Assembly (NCBI GenBank): GCA_050296515.1
Contig: JBNKRJ010000021.1
Location: 1-64,000 of the forward strand
DNA: 64,000 nt
Reading direction: 5' to 3'
DNA from: NBLH01 sp050296515
GTDB lineage: Bacteria > Bacteroidota > Bacteroidia > Bacteroidales > NBLH01
Below the pieces are notes generated by a model. The model made no database searches, was not told where the DNA came from, and saw nothing but the letters and a program-made list of their open reading frames with translations. The position numbers and the translations under genes are program-made. Position 1 is the stretch's first letter; each line of letters starts with the position of its first letter. Below, in pieces: positions 62,948-64,000 of this stretch.

Positions 62948-63709
62948 TCAAAATTGATACAATAAGGTTAACATTGGTTTCTTTAAAACAGGGTTGTAAT
63001 TTCCATAAACCTTTAACTTATTGTTTAATAAAGATGCATTTTCTTTTCTCAACTTGTTCCATTTTGTTGTCAACCAGATGTAATTTATAAGCCATATTCC
63101 AGCCGATGATAAACCCACAACAGTTGCATTATTATTATTTCTATTTGCCAAATCATAATGCTCTTGTCTTAAAACGGGATCACTTTCATTCTCATAGTCA
63201 GAATATGCCTTTTGCCCTTGTGTATAAAAATATATTGAAGCGCCAATTCCACTATATCCCAAAAGGCTTAATAGTAAATAAGGTCTCTTTCTTGTAATTT
63301 TTTTCAGCCCTGCACCTGGCAGCAGAGTGGACGAAAGCATTAAGGTTGGGTATTTAAAATAACTTAAATCAACGGTGACATCAGCGTTGACCTGAATGTC
63401 AACATCTTCATCAATAAGTACACTATCTTCAACAAGATTCCAAATAATTTTATAACCTTGCCCCCCTACAACCTTCTTGTTGATATCACCATCCACACTT
63501 CGGGCCCGGACAACATTACCTGAAGATGTTGTCAATTCCACATAAACATCAAACAAATCTTCTTTACTATAGTCAAGAATATCATAGGTGACTATTAACT
63601 TTTGCTCCGCTTCTTTTAAATCTGTAATTACCAACTTTTGAGAAAAAATGGTATTGGCTGATAAAAGAACTAGGAAAAAAATATTAATTCGGATATAAAA
63701 AGGAGCCAT
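62948..63709 (-). CDS. Exported protein with beta domain and two membrane helices
   Basis: A 253-residue protein with a signal peptide (about 1-23, ending TIFSQ). Residues 24-110 are a beta domain (VITDLKEAEQKLIVTYDILD and VVGGQGYKIIWNLVEDSVLI). Residues about 125-150 and 195-215 are hydrophobic segments (YLLLSLLGYSGIGASIYFY and VGLSSAGIWLINYIWLTT) separated by a Tyr/Asn-rich helix, similar in plan to DUF5683-type proteins. The function is unknown. It is the first gene of the caspase cluster and probably shares its transcript. Confidence 0.75.
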   Translation of the reverse strand: MAPFYIRINIFFLVLLSANTIFSQKLVITDLKEAEQKLIVTYDILDYSKEDLFDVYVELTTSSGNVVRARSVDGDINKKVVGGQGYKIIWNLVEDSVLIDEDVDIQVNADVTVDLSYFKYPTLMLSSTLLPGAGLKKITRKRPYLLLSLLGYSGIGASIYFYTQGQKAYSDYENESDPVLRQEHYDLANRNNNNATVVGLSSAGIWLINYIWLTTKWNKLRKENASLLNNKLKVYGNYNPVLKKPMLTLLYQF

Positions 63710-63871
63710 ACAGTAATTAATTGTAGATCATCAGATTAAACACATAATAAAATGAGTTGTAGTATTTTGGCTATAGTTTATGGTTTGCAAAAATATGATT
63801 TTTAATCCAGTTCAGAAATAAAACCTTCAGGAAGTAAAATAATTTTAGAATAAAAAGTTCAAATTAAAGCA

Positions 63872-64000
63872 TCAATCAATGTTGACTGGAATTCGATTTG
63901 CAATATTTTTAAATATTTTACAATCAGGAAACTTATCAATAGCTTTAGATAAAATTGCAATTGCATCAAATTTGCAGTCATTCTCTAAAAATAGAAAAAA
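63872..64000 (-). CDS. 3' end of a gene, TPR-like C-terminus
   Basis: Reading on the minus strand from the window edge gives LFLENDCKFDAIAILSKAID, then KFPDCKIFKNIANRIPVNID and a TGA at 63872-63874. The helical, TPR-like spacing and uninterrupted frame suggest the last ~42 residues of a larger protein. The remainder lies beyond the window. Confidence 0.5.
   Translation of the reverse strand, partial: FFLFLENDCKFDAIAILSKAIDKFPDCKIFKNIANRIPVNID

Noticed and set aside
1..64000. tRNA, rRNA or other structured RNA genes
   Set aside because: I looked through the intergenic stretches for cloverleaf-like and rRNA-like text and saw none; a covariance search would be needed to exclude small RNAs.

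Overview
The window looks like chromosomal DNA from a low-GC member of the Bacteroidota, most likely class Bacteroidia (Marinilabiliales or Prolixibacteraceae-like; the order is a guess). The evidence is: -7 promoter boxes of the TAnnTTTG type, few Shine-Dalgarno sites, many lipoprotein signal peptides, FISUMP, WG-repeat, DUF3667 and LytTR/LytS genes typical of that phylum, and intergenic spaces full of short palindromic repeats. No rRNA, tRNA, CRISPR array, prophage or full-length insertion sequence was seen.

Layout. 0.6-13.3 kb: an exported rubrerythrin, a frameshifted cytochrome b561, DUF2237, a CAP/WG-repeat secreted protein, a photolyase with a decayed copy of its own 3' end nearby, an SDR/DUF2867 protein, a LytTR/LytS two-component pair, a DUF1566 lipoprotein and a YkgJ-type cysteine-cluster protein. 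13.3-27.3 kb: a DUF116 pseudogene cut by a miniature element, an SSS symporter with its DUF3311 partner, SET, HAD, CAT-like, GNAT and DUF3667 genes, a sensor kinase, a pyridoxal-phosphate amino-acid decarboxylase followed by an NhaC-type transporter, and a lipoprotein. 27.5-39.3 kb is the most accessory part: a protein with the look of an alpha-helical pore-forming toxin and an AAA/STAND-like ATPase, both preceded by the same ~127-bp leader; a ~480-bp array with a 41-42-bp period before a DUF6261-like gene; a REP-associated tyrosine transposase with REP hairpins; a FISUMP lipoprotein; and a SiaB-like gene between two nearly identical 122-bp repeats, followed by a chemoreceptor.

39.4-57 kb is mostly metabolism: glycogen phosphorylase, a divergent [FeFe]-hydrogenase-like protein, the citrate lyase operon citD-E-F-XG-C, small proteins, YceI, pirin, AraC, a disrupted glycoside-hydrolase-like gene and aconitase A. 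Citrate lyase and aconitase both act on citrate, but no citrate transporter is nearby. 57.3-63.7 kb is one minus-strand cluster: a secreted membrane-associated protein, a secreted caspase-like peptidase and two paralogous lipoproteins with fibronectin-like repeats and FISUMP domains. The last 130 bases hold the 3' end of one more gene.

The most distinctive feature of the window is its repeat ecology. Family E has CTAGTGTCATGTCAAG-type ends joined to different hairpin interiors. Family A is a ~125-bp TATAC-ended miniature element, two copies of which sit in or at the edge of pseudogenes. Family B is a GGGCTGTATCAAAA-ended element found twice, both times inside an E element. REP hairpins with a resident RAYT are also present. 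Several are nested, so relative ages can be read.
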